Shown here: positions 1 to 10,085 of the stretch, in pieces
Layout: every line of letters starts with the position of its first letter
How positions within the stretch are numbered: the first letter of the stretch is position 1
Assembly: GCA_905234505.1 (NCBI GenBank)
Contig: CAJOIA010000017.1
Location: 1-35,286, forward strand
Direction: 5' to 3'
Source: an uncultured Selenomonadaceae bacterium
Lineage (GTDB): Bacteria > Bacillota > Negativicutes > Selenomonadales > Selenomonadaceae
DNA: 35,286 nucleotides
Notes under the pieces: model-generated
The model's input: the letters and a program-made list of their open reading frames with translations, nothing else
Database searches by the model: none
Told to the model about the DNA's origin: nothing
Translations under genes and position numbers: made by a program

Positions 1-97
1 GGAAGCACCTGTTCCCATACCGAACACAGAAGTTAAGCACTCATACGCCGATGGTACTTAGTTGGTGACGACTTGGAAGAGTAGGTATTCGCCAGTT
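1..97 (+). rRNA. rrf: 5S ribosomal RNA, 3' part
   Basis: The window opens inside a 5S rRNA. The conserved stretch with CCGAACACAGAAGTTAAG lies at about 20-37, followed by the usual GCCGATGGTACT helix. The molecule ends near GCCAGTT (91-97), which would pair with the missing 5' end. Roughly the first 20 bases lie outside the window. It is the last rRNA of an operon that continues into two tRNA genes. Confidence 0.93.
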
Positions 98-110
98 AAC
101 AAATCTTAAC

Positions 111-136
111 GACTTTGAGCTTAACGGTTCAAAGTC
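111..136 (+). other. Hairpin between 5S rRNA and tRNA-His
   Basis: GACTTTGA (111-118) pairs with TCAAAGTC (129-136) around a ten-base loop. The following bases are T-rich but broken by other bases, so this could be an RNA-processing stem or a weak terminator inside the rRNA-tRNA transcript. The sequence does not decide between them. Confidence 0.5.
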
Positions 137-150
137 AATTTCTTTAAAAT

Positions 151-227
151 GGCGGCTCTGGTGAAGTGGTTAACACGTCGGATTGTGGCTCCGATATGCG
201 TGGGTTCGATCCCCACGAGTCGCCCCA
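151..227 (+). tRNA. tRNA-His (anticodon GTG)
   Basis: Full cloverleaf. The anticodon stem-loop TCGGA-TTGTGGC-TCCGA gives anticodon GTG, and the T-arm is GTGGG-TTCGATC-CCCAC. The acceptor stem has eight pairs because the extra G at position -1 is encoded (151) and faces C73, the hallmark of tRNA-His. The 3' CCA is encoded (225-227). Confidence 0.96.
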
Positions 228-228
228 T

Positions 229-304
<76 letters not shown>

Positions 305-316
305 CTTAAAAAATTC

Positions 317-346
317 AAGTCCTGCCAGCGCGGCGGGGCTTTTTTA
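317..346 (+). terminator. Rho-independent terminator of the rRNA-tRNA operon
   Basis: AAGTCCTGCC pairs with GGCGGGGCTT (ten pairs including G-U) around a short loop and is followed directly by a T-run. It lies 12 bases after tRNA-Trp and separates the stable-RNA operon from gyrB. Confidence 0.9.
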
Positions 347-353
347 ATTTAAC

Positions 354-382
354 TTGCCACAAAAACTTGAATATGTTAAACT
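354..382 (+). promoter_or_regulatory. Sigma-70-type promoter of gyrB
   Basis: TTGCCA (354-359), a 17-base spacer, then TAAACT (377-382) with an extended -10 TG at 374-375. It sits between the tRNA terminator and gyrB, where a promoter is needed. Assigned by motif only. Confidence 0.65.
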
Positions 383-394
383 TTCGCGGGTTAA

Positions 395-2410
<2,016 letters not shown>

Positions 2411-2411
2411 A

Positions 2412-3119
2412 ATGTTATCGACAAATAGACAGGCACTGGCTGACGGATTCCGCGACGGCATTCCAATAGGATTAGGTTATTTTGTAGTTTCATTCACGCT
2501 TGGAATTACGGCGAAACACGCGGGCTTGAATCCATTTCAAGGCTTTTTGGCAAGCTTGCTGAATAATGCTTCTGCGGGCGAATACGCGGGCTTTACAGTC
2601 ATTGCAGCTGACGCGCCATATATTGAAATTGCGATAATCACGCTGGTTGCAAACGCGCGCTATCTGTTAATGAGCACAGTTATGAGTCAAAAATTTTCGC
2701 CTGATACGCCATTTTACCACAGAATATTTGTCGGCTTCGACGTGACAGATGAAATTTTCGGCATTAGCATTGCGCGTAAAGGTTGGCTGAATCCATTTTA
2801 CAATTACGGCGCGATGTTAACGGCTTTACCAGGTTGGTCAATCGGCACGGCGCTGGGAATAATCGCGGGAAATGTTTTGCCACTTTCAGCAGTCAGCGCG
2901 CTTTCTGTGGCGTTGTACGGAATGTTTTTAGCAATAATAATACCGCCTGCGCGAAAAGATAAAGTCATAGGCGCGGCAGTGGCGATAAGTTTTGCAATGA
3001 GCTTTTTAGCAGAAACATTCTTAAGCGAAATATCGGCAGGAACGCGGACGATTATTTTAACAGTGGTAATAGCGGGCGCAGCGGCATTGCTTCACCCCGT
3101 CACGGAGAAAAATAAATGA
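2412..3119 (+). CDS. azlC: AzlC-family branched-chain amino acid exporter, large subunit
   Basis: Integral membrane protein of about 235 residues. It carries the AzlC-family N-terminal pattern (GFRDGIPIGLGYFVVSFTLG), followed by SLLNNASAGEYAG and VANARYLLMS, and then hydrophobic helices. In characterised members AzlC works with AzlD to export branched-chain amino acids. An in-frame upstream start exists inside gyrB, but the ATG at 2412, one base after the gyrB stop, gives the normal family N-terminus and suggests translational coupling to gyrB. No strong ribosome site is visible. It overlaps the next ORF by four bases (ATGA). The substrate is inferred from the family. Confidence 0.88.
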   Translation: MLSTNRQALADGFRDGIPIGLGYFVVSFTLGITAKHAGLNPFQGFLASLLNNASAGEYAGFTVIAADAPYIEIAIITLVANARYLLMSTVMSQKFSPDTPFYHRIFVGFDVTDEIFGISIARKGWLNPFYNYGAMLTALPGWSIGTALGIIAGNVLPLSAVSALSVALYGMFLAIIIPPARKDKVIGAAVAISFAMSFLAETFLSEISAGTRTIILTVVIAGAAALLHPVTEKNK

Positions 3120-3328
3120 AAGTTTTAATTTACGCTGTGCCGTCATTAGCGCTAATCGGTTTCGCCGCCACAACAATATTAAATTGGTTGCATTATGCAG
3201 AATACGTTGAAAGTGGAGGCTCTGCGCCATTTTCAGCGTTTGTTTTTGCGAATGTGATTTTGTATTTAATTCCTGCGGCGGTCGTGACTTTGACGCTGTT
3301 TTTGATTCGGCGCATTTTCGGGAGTTAA
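3116..3328 (+). CDS. Small two-helix membrane protein between azlC and azlD
   Basis: 70 residues, starting in an ATGA overlap with the azlC stop and ending four bases before azlD. Two hydrophobic helices (about 2-22 and 43-64) flank a polar stretch with a Glu-Ser-Gly-Gly segment, and the end is Arg-Arg. I do not recognise the family. Its position inside the azlCD pair and its coupled start suggest it is really translated and may associate with the exporter, but that is inference. It is too short for homology to be judged by eye. Confidence 0.6.
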   Translation: MKVLIYAVPSLALIGFAATTILNWLHYAEYVESGGSAPFSAFVFANVILYLIPAAVVTLTLFLIRRIFGS

Positions 3329-3332
3329 TAAA

Positions 3333-3641
3333 ATGACGCACGAAATTTATATTTATATCTTAATAATGAGCGCAGTGACATTGGCGATAAAAATTTTGCC
3401 GCTGACGTTGATTCGCGGCGAAATAAAAAATGTGACATTGCGCTCGTTCCTGTATTATGTTCCGTACGTGACGCTGGCAGTAATGACATTTCCGGCGATA
3501 ATTTATGCGACACAGTCAAAAATTTCTGGCGGGTTGGCATTGCTGATTGGAATAGCAACGGCATTTTTCGGCGCGAGTTTATTCCAAGTGGCGGTTTTAT
3601 GTTGCGCGGTTGTTTTTATTAGTGAATTGTTTTTGATTTGA
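3333..3641 (+). CDS. azlD: AzlD-family branched-chain amino acid exporter, small subunit
   Basis: 102 residues with about four hydrophobic segments. The N-terminal pattern, with a conserved KILPLTLIRGE motif near residues 20-30 and a following YYVPYVTLAVMTFPAI segment, matches AzlD partners of AzlC. It is predicted to form the small subunit of the exporter encoded by azlC, from which it is separated only by the 70-residue ORF. GGAGTTAATAAA precedes the ATG. It overlaps nothing; the next gene's ribosome site begins at the stop. Confidence 0.83.
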   Translation: MTHEIYIYILIMSAVTLAIKILPLTLIRGEIKNVTLRSFLYYVPYVTLAVMTFPAIIYATQSKISGGLALLIGIATAFFGASLFQVAVLCCAVVFISELFLI

Positions 3642-3650
3642 GGAATGATT

Positions 3651-4058
3651 ATGTCTGAAAATGAAAATCGAGCTGAGCTGGAAGAATTTATTAAGCGGTT
3701 TGTCAGCGAGTGCCACCAAAAAAATTATAGCGGGCTGGCAGTAGCAATGCCTGCCGACGAAAAAAAATCTCAAATTGGAATTTCAACGAATTATATTGAC
3801 GCTGTTTATTTGTTAAGGACGGTTTTGCATAAATTGCAGGAAGTCACGGGAATTTCCTCAATTTTGCTTGCAACGCACCTTGCGCTATCAATTGCGATTT
3901 TGGATATTGACGCAAGCCGCGATGAACCGATTGAAAAAATTGACAGTGCACTTTTAGAAAAGGCGTCAAATATCGTTCGGAGTTATATCGATATTCAGCT
4001 GGCAAAAACTCGCTTGGAAGAAGCGCGCAACTTCAATTACAATCCGATTTTGCAGTGA
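3651..4058 (+). CDS. Hypothetical soluble protein
   Basis: 135 residues, no family recognised. The N-terminus is charged (ENENRAELEEFIKRF). It is followed by a small-residue segment and two likely amphipathic helices with a Leu/Ile-rich centre (about 55-85). There is no signal peptide and no clear membrane helix. The start is placed at ATG 3651, six bases after AGGA (3641-3644). An ATG two codons earlier would abut the ribosome site. Its stop overlaps GTG 4055, a possible start of the PAP2 gene, so co-translation with the downstream phosphatase is likely. Function unknown. Confidence 0.7.
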   Translation: MSENENRAELEEFIKRFVSECHQKNYSGLAVAMPADEKKSQIGISTNYIDAVYLLRTVLHKLQEVTGISSILLATHLALSIAILDIDASRDEPIEKIDSALLEKASNIVRSYIDIQLAKTRLEEARNFNYNPILQ

Positions 4059-4069
4059 GAGGTGTCGCG

Positions 4070-5020
4070 GTGGATATAGAGTATTTGCTGTGGTTACAAG
4101 GACTGCGCGAAAGTTGGGGAGCGAATGCAGAATTTATCGCAACGCTCATAACAAACATACCGAAAAGCCCGCTGTCGGCACTGATACCAGGAATATTATT
4201 TTGGTGCATAAATAAACGCGCCGGAGTTTTTTTGTTAATGGTAGCGGCGTTTGGGCGCTTGCTGAATGTATTAATAAAAGATACAGCTTGCGTCTATCGC
4301 CCATGGGTTTTGGATTCAGCAGTGCAACCAGCGACTGAGGCACTTGAAAAGGCAAGCAGCTATTCAATGCCAAGTGGACATACACAGGGCGTAATGGCGA
4401 TTTATGGCGGGCTGGCGTATTTTTACAGGCGAAAATTCCCGCGTTTGATAATTCCCTGCGCGATGATAATTTTGGCGGTGGGATTTTCAAGAAACTTTTT
4501 GGGCGTGCATACCCCGCAAGACGTTTTAGTAGCAATAATTGAAACATTCGCCGTAATGTTCATAGCTGAAAAAATTCTAGACGCCTCAGCAAAAGATAAA
4601 AAATACACGGTGATGGCATTTGCGGCAGGAATAATTTTCAGCGTGGCGGCGGCACTATTCATAATGCTGAAATCTTATCCAATGGATTATTTAAATGGTC
4701 AAGTCATAGTTTCGCCCTTGCGCGCGGTGATTGATTCACTTGATAGTATCGGAGGCGTGGCGGGCTTTTTAATCGGCTTGCCGCTGGAAAACCATTTTGT
4801 AAACTTCACCACAAACGTTGACAGGGCGACGAAAATTCGGCGAATAATAATCGGCGGCGTGGTAGGCGGTGCGGCGATGACCTTACTTTACGCACTGAAA
4901 GTTTTCAGCAACATTGCAATTTATGAATTTTGTAAAGGATTTTTGCCGCTAATAGCGATAATTTTTTTAGCACCGCTGGCATTCAGTTTTGTTGAGAAGC
5001 GAGTTAAATTCAGAAGGTAA
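4070..5020 (+). CDS. PAP2-family membrane phosphatase
   Basis: 316-residue integral membrane protein with all three type 2 phosphatidic acid phosphatase signatures. C1 is KDTACVYRP (residues 70-78), C2 is PSGH (101-104), and C3 is SR-x5-H-x3-D (Ser140, Arg141, His147, Asp151). Such enzymes dephosphorylate lipid phosphates or undecaprenyl pyrophosphate at the membrane. Here the substrate is unknown. Beyond the catalytic core there are several more hydrophobic helices (about 180-315), longer than a minimal PAP2. GTG 4070 is preferred because GAGAGG lies seven bases upstream; GTG 4055 overlapping the previous stop is the alternative. It is followed after 10 bases by the TetR gene. Confidence 0.85.
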   Translation: MDIEYLLWLQGLRESWGANAEFIATLITNIPKSPLSALIPGILFWCINKRAGVFLLMVAAFGRLLNVLIKDTACVYRPWVLDSAVQPATEALEKASSYSMPSGHTQGVMAIYGGLAYFYRRKFPRLIIPCAMIILAVGFSRNFLGVHTPQDVLVAIIETFAVMFIAEKILDASAKDKKYTVMAFAAGIIFSVAAALFIMLKSYPMDYLNGQVIVSPLRAVIDSLDSIGGVAGFLIGLPLENHFVNFTTNVDRATKIRRIIIGGVVGGAAMTLLYALKVFSNIAIYEFCKGFLPLIAIIFLAPLAFSFVEKRVKFRR

Positions 5021-5030
5021 GGGACATGCA

Positions 5031-5612
5031 ATGAATACTAGATTTACGAAAAAGCTTGCGAATCGAAAGGCAATTATGAACGCGGCAATTCACGAATTTA
5101 AAGCAAATGGCTTTGCTGATACGGCGGTTGCTGACATTACAAAAACTGCGGGGCTTGGCGTCGGTACTTTTTATAATTATTTCAACTCGAAAGAAGAAGC
5201 GTTGATGGCAATTGTCAAGGAACTTTTTAAGCAAGTTGAAGAAAATGTTAAATTTATGGCGCGTGAAAATTCTTCGACGCTGAAACTTTTGGAATTTTGC
5301 AGTATGAGCACTGCGCGATTGATTGACGAAAATAGATTTATCCTGCCGATGTTCAAAAGTGCGATTGAGCGCTCGGATAAACCGGAAAATCTGCCTAAAA
5401 ATTTGTCGCCGGAATTTAAAAAAATTTTTGAGGAGATAATTCAGCGCGGGCAAAGCCTCAATGAAATTCGTCGAGATATCCCCATTGATATAATTTCTGA
5501 AATGTTTCATTCGATTTATCAGGCGGCGGCGTTTAGTAAATTAAATATGCCGTTTCAAGAAAATATCCGGCTGAAAATCAAAATTCTATTGGACGGTATA
5601 AAAAATGATTAG
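5031..5612 (+). CDS. TetR-family transcriptional regulator
   Basis: 193 residues. The N-terminal helix-turn-helix region follows the TetR pattern: an Ala-rich helix, then ADTAVADITKTAGLGVGTFYNYF and a KEEAL helix (about residues 14-60). The C-terminal part would be the ligand and dimer domain. ATG 5031 is chosen over upstream in-frame starts because TAAGGGA lies seven bases before it. Its stop lies eight bases inside nirJ1, so the regulator and the haem genes are co-translated. It may respond to a tetrapyrrole or redox signal and control this chain, but no operator palindrome was identified. Confidence 0.88.
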   Translation: MNTRFTKKLANRKAIMNAAIHEFKANGFADTAVADITKTAGLGVGTFYNYFNSKEEALMAIVKELFKQVEENVKFMARENSSTLKLLEFCSMSTARLIDENRFILPMFKSAIERSDKPENLPKNLSPEFKKIFEEIIQRGQSLNEIRRDIPIDIISEMFHSIYQAAAFSKLNMPFQENIRLKIKILLDGIKND

Positions 5613-6780
5613 CGTTACGAAATTGCTATTTGCGAAAAATTATTTTGGCGATAGCCTGAGATATACAAAAACTGCGCGAGAAATGAAAAACGGCACAGCT
5701 GAAGGCGTTGGACCGGTTATTGTATGGAACTCGACTCGCACCTGCAATTTGAAATGCCGCCATTGCTATATGAATTCAGATTCGCGCAGATATACCGATG
5801 AATTGACAACGGCTGAGGCGAAAAAATTTATCGCTGACCTTGCTGATTTTAAAGTGCCGGTGCTGTTATTTTCTGGTGGCGAACCATTAATGCGCGATGA
5901 TTTTTTTGAACTGGCGAAATACGCAGCGGCTAAAAATATTCGCCCAACACTTTCAACGAACGGCACATTGATAACGCGCGAGGTTGCTGAAAAAATAAAA
6001 AACATCGGCGTGGGTTATGTTGGAATTTCGCTTGACGGACTGCGCGAGGTTAATGATAAATTTCGCGGCGTAGCAGGCGCATATGAACGAGCGCTGAATG
6101 GCATTAAAAATTGCGTGGCAGTTGGTCAGCGCGTGGGTTTGCGATTTACAATCAATCGGCACAATTTCAACGAGCTAGATAAAATTTTTGACTTTATCGA
6201 GGCGGAAAAGATTAATCGCGTGTGCTTTTATCATTTGGTGTACAGCGGGCGCGGTAGTGCTATGGTTGACGAAGATTTAACACCAACTGAATCGCGTGCG
6301 GCAATGGATAAAATTATTTCTCGCACGAAAGATTTTGAGCGGCGCGGGCTTGAAAAGGAAATTTTGACTGTCGATAATCATTGCGACGGCGTTTACATAT
6401 ATTTAAAAGCTCTGCGCGACGGCGATATTGAAACAGCAGCGCAGATTAAAAAATTTATAGCTATGAATGGCGGCAATCGTTCGGGCATTGCGTTTGGTGA
6501 AGTTGACCCCGCCGGTTATGTTCACCCCGACCAATTTACGCAGCATCATACTTTTGGAAACGTTCGCGAGCGGAAATTTGGTGATATTTGGACTGATACG
6601 ACCAATCCAATAATGGCGGGTTTAAAAAATCGCAAGCCGCTACTCAATGGGCGTTGTGCCGCGTGCAAATTTCTTGACAACTGCAATGGCAATTTTCGCA
6701 CTCGCGCAGAAGCCAAAATCGGCGATTTTTGGGCGGCAGATCCGGCGTGTTATTTAACTGACGAGGAGATTTTATTGTGA
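5605..6780 (+). CDS. nirJ1: Radical SAM/SPASM protein NirJ1-like (sirohaem-dependent haem synthesis)
   Basis: 391 residues. The radical SAM cluster motif is Cys47-x3-Cys51-x2-Cys54, followed by an FSGGEPL glycine-rich motif and an STNGTLI strand. A C-terminal Cys set (about 351, 354, 360, 382) would hold an auxiliary cluster. The N-terminus (MISVTKLLFA..YFGDSLRY) matches what I recall of NirJ1 from heliobacteria and Negativicutes. The family is related to AhbC/AhbD, which convert didecarboxysirohaem to Fe-coproporphyrin and then haem. The nirD/nirL-type decarboxylase genes are not in the window. It is coupled to tetR upstream and to nirJ2 downstream (GTGA overlap). The exact step is inferred. 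Confidence 0.85.
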   Translation: MISVTKLLFAKNYFGDSLRYTKTAREMKNGTAEGVGPVIVWNSTRTCNLKCRHCYMNSDSRRYTDELTTAEAKKFIADLADFKVPVLLFSGGEPLMRDDFFELAKYAAAKNIRPTLSTNGTLITREVAEKIKNIGVGYVGISLDGLREVNDKFRGVAGAYERALNGIKNCVAVGQRVGLRFTINRHNFNELDKIFDFIEAEKINRVCFYHLVYSGRGSAMVDEDLTPTESRAAMDKIISRTKDFERRGLEKEILTVDNHCDGVYIYLKALRDGDIETAAQIKKFIAMNGGNRSGIAFGEVDPAGYVHPDQFTQHHTFGNVRERKFGDIWTDTTNPIMAGLKNRKPLLNGRCAACKFLDNCNGNFRTRAEAKIGDFWAADPACYLTDEEILL

Positions 6781-7790
6781 TAGTTTCTTGGAATACGACG
6801 AACGCCTGTAATATGTATTGCGCGCATTGTTACCGCGACGCCGGCTGTAAGGCTGAAGAAGAACTTTCAACTGCCGAAGCTAAGGAACTTTTAAACCAAA
6901 TCGCTCGCGCAGGTTTCAAGATCATGATATTTTCTGGCGGCGAACCGTTAATGCGTCCCGATATTTTAGATTTAGTGAAACACGCGGCGGCTTTGAAATT
7001 AATTCCGGTATTTGGCACGAATGGCACATTGATAACGCAAAAAATAGCTGCTGATTTGAAAGAGGCGGGCGCAAAAGCTATGGGAATTTCTTTAGATTCA
7101 CTTGACGCCAATAAACACGATAAATTTCGTGCGTTCCAAAATGCATGGGCGGGCGCTGTCGAAGGTATGAAAAATTGTCGCGCAGTAGGTTTGCCTTTTC
7201 AAATTCATACAACGGTAATGGATTGGAACAGCGACGAATTGGAAGCGCTAACTGATTTTGCTGTCGAAATCGGAGCAAAGGCGCATCACTTTTTCTTTTT
7301 GGTGCCAACCGGCAGAGCCGCTACAATCGAAGAAGAATCCCTTCGCGCAGAAGAATATGAATCGGTTTTGACGCGAATTTTAAAAAAACAGCAGAAAGTT
7401 TCAATAGAACTTAAGCCCACCTGCGCGCCGCAATTTATTAGAATCCTTGACCAGCTCGGTATGGCTTCCAGATTTAAACGCGGTTGCCTTGCAGGGCTGT
7501 CTTATTGTATAATTAGCCCGCGCGGTAAAGTTCAACCCTGCGCCTATTTGAATATGGAACTCGGCGACGTTCGACAGACGCCTTTTGACGAAATTTGGAA
7601 AAATAATCCGATTTTAAAAAAGTTGCGGACACTTGACTATAGCGGAAATTGCGGCGGTTGTCAGTACAAAAATAAATGCGGCGGTTGCAGAGCGCGCGCG
7701 GCAATTTATCACGGAGGCGATTTTATGAACGCTGAGCCGTGGTGCAAAGGAGGGATTCACGTTGAAGAAAATTACTATGCTGAAAATTGA
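6777..7790 (+). CDS. nirJ2: Radical SAM/SPASM protein NirJ2-like (haem synthesis)
   Basis: 337 residues, paralogous to the preceding gene. The cluster motif is Cys11-x3-Cys15-x2-Cys18 almost at the N-terminus, then FSGGEPLMRPD, FGTNGTLIT and GISLDSLD. The C-terminal SPASM region contains RGCLAG, QPCAYLNMELG and a CGGC-x5-CGGC cluster that would bind extra Fe-S. The sequence closely follows my memory of NirJ2, a relative of the AhbD haem synthase. The start is GTG 6777 overlapping the nirJ1 stop. Both proteins are cytoplasmic anaerobic enzymes. The split of the two reactions between NirJ1 and NirJ2 cannot be read from sequence alone. Confidence 0.85.
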   Translation: MIVSWNTTNACNMYCAHCYRDAGCKAEEELSTAEAKELLNQIARAGFKIMIFSGGEPLMRPDILDLVKHAAALKLIPVFGTNGTLITQKIAADLKEAGAKAMGISLDSLDANKHDKFRAFQNAWAGAVEGMKNCRAVGLPFQIHTTVMDWNSDELEALTDFAVEIGAKAHHFFFLVPTGRAATIEEESLRAEEYESVLTRILKKQQKVSIELKPTCAPQFIRILDQLGMASRFKRGCLAGLSYCIISPRGKVQPCAYLNMELGDVRQTPFDEIWKNNPILKKLRTLDYSGNCGGCQYKNKCGGCRARAAIYHGGDFMNAEPWCKGGIHVEENYYAEN

Positions 7791-8043
7791 AGGTTGTCCA
7801 TATTGCGAGCAGGCATATAAAGCCATCGAAAAAATCAAAGCTTCGAATAAAGAATTTGCGGCGGTTGAAGTTGAAATAATCGATGAAAATTTGCAACCGG
7901 AGCTTGCGTCGAAATATGGCAAGGACTATTATTATGTTCCAAGTATGTTTGTCGAAGATAAAAAAATTTATGAAGCCCACCCAGGTGAATCTTACGACGA
8001 ATGCTTTGCCAATGTGCAAAAAGTTTTTCAAGCCGCTGTTTAA
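7762..8043 (+). CDS. Glutaredoxin-like protein (CPYC active site)
   Basis: 93 residues with a thioredoxin-fold pattern: beta strand KITMLKIEG, active site Cys-Pro-Tyr-Cys (12-15), a helix, a second strand VEVEIID, and a VPSMFVEDKKIYE segment with the conserved cis-proline. It should catalyse thiol-disulfide exchange in the cytoplasm. The TTG start at 7762 lies inside the end of nirJ2, eight bases after a strong AAAGGAGGG. The overlap with nirJ2 suggests a role tied to haem or Fe-S enzyme maturation, but general redox function is equally possible. Confidence 0.82.
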   Translation: MKKITMLKIEGCPYCEQAYKAIEKIKASNKEFAAVEVEIIDENLQPELASKYGKDYYYVPSMFVEDKKIYEAHPGESYDECFANVQKVFQAAV

Positions 8044-8058
8044 ATGGAGGAATTTTAA

Positions 8059-9072
8059 ATGATAGTAGTAATGTCGCCGCTTGCGACCAAAGAAAATCTT
8101 GAAAATGTCGTTAAAAAACTCGAATCACTGAATTTGCGCACTCACCTTTCAACCGGCGATGAAAGAACGATCGTCGGCGTCATTGGCGACAAAAAAATTA
8201 TTGCCAACCTCGAAATGGAAATGATGGCGGGCGTTGAAAAAACAGTTCGCATTACTGAAAAATATAAATTGGTCAGCCGCGATTTTCACCCGCAAGATAC
8301 CGTGATTGACGTGGACGGCGTTAAAATTGGCGGCAATGAAATTGTTGTAATGGCTGGACCTTGCGCAGTCGAGAGCCTTGAACAACTGCGCGAGGCTGCT
8401 GAAGCTGTTAAAAAATCCGGCGCTAAAATTTTGCGCGGCGGCGCTTATAAACCGCGCACTTCCCCCTATGATTTTCAAGGGCTTGGTGAGGAAGGTTTAA
8501 AACTTTTGCGTCAAGTGGCGGACGAATTTGATATGAAAGTAGTTACTGAAGTCGTTGACCGCGAAGATATTCCGATTATGGAAGATTACGCTGATATTTT
8601 ACAAGTCGGCGCGCGCAATATGCAAAATTTCCAAATGCTTAAGGCGCTCGGCAAAGCTAAAAAGCCGATTATGTTAAAGCGCGGACTTTCAGCGACAATT
8701 AGCGAATGGCTTAACGCGGCGGAATATATTATGAACGGCGGCAATGAAAATGTTATGTTCTGCGAGCGCGGAATCAGAACCTACGAAACTTTTACCAGAA
8801 ATACATTTGATTTATCAGCAGTGGCGGCGATTAAAGAATTGTCGCATTTGCCGATAGTGGCAGATCCTTCACACGGCACAGGACGCCGCCCAATGGTTGC
8901 TCCAATGGCTAGGGCGGCGATAGCGGCGGGTGCAGACGCCCTTATGATAGAAGTACACCCTCACCCCGAAAAAGCGTGGTCTGACGGCAACCAGTCGCTT
9001 ACACCGGCAGATTTTCAAGCATTAATGGCAAATTTGGGCGATATTGCAAAGGCAGTTGGTCGCACGTTATGA
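8059..9072 (+). CDS. aroF: 3-deoxy-7-phosphoheptulonate synthase (DAHP synthase)
   Basis: 337 residues. First enzyme of the shikimate pathway, condensing phosphoenolpyruvate with erythrose 4-phosphate. It is the short bacterial type with an N-terminal ferredoxin-like regulatory domain (about 1-70, beginning MIVVMSPLAT) followed by the TIM barrel. Barrel motifs are VVMAGPCAVES, LRGGAYKPRTSPY, ILQVGARNMQNF, IMLKRGLSATI, FCERGIRTYE and DPSHGTGRR. GGAGG lies nine bases before ATG 8059. The stop overlaps the tyrA start (ATGA), so the two aromatic genes are translationally coupled; tyrosine or phenylalanine feedback through the N-terminal domain is likely. Confidence 0.95.
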   Translation: MIVVMSPLATKENLENVVKKLESLNLRTHLSTGDERTIVGVIGDKKIIANLEMEMMAGVEKTVRITEKYKLVSRDFHPQDTVIDVDGVKIGGNEIVVMAGPCAVESLEQLREAAEAVKKSGAKILRGGAYKPRTSPYDFQGLGEEGLKLLRQVADEFDMKVVTEVVDREDIPIMEDYADILQVGARNMQNFQMLKALGKAKKPIMLKRGLSATISEWLNAAEYIMNGGNENVMFCERGIRTYETFTRNTFDLSAVAAIKELSHLPIVADPSHGTGRRPMVAPMARAAIAAGADALMIEVHPHPEKAWSDGNQSLTPADFQALMANLGDIAKAVGRTL

Positions 9073-9950
9073 AATTGGCGATTATTGGCGTAGGTTTAAT
9101 TGGCGGCTCATTGGGGCTTTGTTTAAAAAATAAACTCGGCGATAAAATTTTCATTAGCGGGCTTTGTCGTACTGAAAAATCTATGCAAGCAGCGCTGAAA
9201 TTGGGCGCGGTGGATTTTGCAGATTCTGAAATTGAAAAAGTTGTGCAGGACGCCGATATCATTTATTTAAGCCCGCCGGTTTTGCAAATTGTGCCGATGG
9301 TTAAAAAAATTCTGCCGTACCTAAAAGCCGGTGCAATTTTGACTGACGCTGGCAGTACTAAAAAATTTATCTGGCAAGAATTGAAAAAAATTTTGCCGCC
9401 CGATATTTATTACATTGCCGGACACCCCATGACTGGTCGCGAAAAATCCGGCGTGACTGCCGCCCAAGCTGATTTATTTAAAAATAAGGCTTACGTAATT
9501 ATCGAAAATACCGACGCACCTGCTGAGGCTTACGAAAAATTAATGAGCCTGCTCCGATTGACTGAGGCTAAATTTATTCCGCTGGACATTGAAAAGCACG
9601 ATCGCTGCGCGGCGATTATTAGTCACGTTCCTCATTTGACGGCGGCGGCTTTGGTTATTCTTTTAAATCGCGCAGGTGACGACCTTGATTCTTGCTTGAA
9701 ATTAATTGGCGGCGGTTTCAAAGACACTACGCGCATTGCCAGTTCCAACGCCGATATGTGGGCTGATATCTGTATGACGAATGCCGACGCAATTTCATCA
9801 AATCTGCGCGAATTACAAAAAATTTTGAGCGAAGTTATAAATGCGGTTGATAATCACGACCGACAATTTATTTACGATTATTTTACAAAGTCGAAAGAAC
9901 GACGTGACGCAATTTTAGAAACAGTCGAACGTAAATTTGACCCGAACTAA
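9069..9950 (+). CDS. tyrA: Prephenate dehydrogenase
   Basis: 293 residues. NAD(P)-dependent oxidative decarboxylation of prephenate to 4-hydroxyphenylpyruvate, leading to tyrosine. The N-terminal Rossmann motif is GVGLIGGSLG (7-16). Family motifs DAGSTK, AGHPMTGREKSGV and a later ISHVPHL stretch match TyrA, and the C-terminal helical dimer domain contains the GGGFKDTTRIA motif. No ACT or chorismate mutase domain is attached. It starts in an ATGA overlap with aroF and is the last gene of the long chain, with a terminator 14 bases beyond the stop. Confidence 0.94.
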   Translation: MKLAIIGVGLIGGSLGLCLKNKLGDKIFISGLCRTEKSMQAALKLGAVDFADSEIEKVVQDADIIYLSPPVLQIVPMVKKILPYLKAGAILTDAGSTKKFIWQELKKILPPDIYYIAGHPMTGREKSGVTAAQADLFKNKAYVIIENTDAPAEAYEKLMSLLRLTEAKFIPLDIEKHDRCAAIISHVPHLTAAALVILLNRAGDDLDSCLKLIGGGFKDTTRIASSNADMWADICMTNADAISSNLRELQKILSEVINAVDNHDRQFIYDYFTKSKERRDAILETVERKFDPN

Positions 9951-9963
9951 TAAATTTTCTCGG

Positions 9964-9989
9964 CGCGGTTTAAAGCCGCGTTTTTTTTT
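9964..9989 (+). terminator. Rho-independent terminator after tyrA
   Basis: CGCGG (9964-9968) pairs with CCGCG (9976-9980), extended by G-U and A-T pairs, and a run of nine T follows. It closes the gyrB-to-tyrA chain. Confidence 0.88.
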
Positions 9990-10023
9990 GCATTAAATTT
10001 TGATTAAAAATGCGCGGAAATTC

Positions 10024-10052
10024 TTCACAGCAGAAATTTTTTGTTGTATCAT
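10024..10052 (+). promoter_or_regulatory. Promoter of the two-component operon
   Basis: TTCACA (10024-10029), 17 bases, TATCAT (10047-10052). Each box has five of six consensus bases. GAGGAG at 10069-10074 then serves the ATG at 10086. Confidence 0.7.
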
Positions 10053-10085
10053 TATCGCAGTTGATTTTGAGGAGAGTGCATTTTT

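Noticed and set aside
8044-8058. T-box or leader attenuator before aroF-tyrA
   Set aside because: The gap is 15 bases with only a ribosome site. No GGTGGNACCGCG-type motif occurs anywhere in the window.
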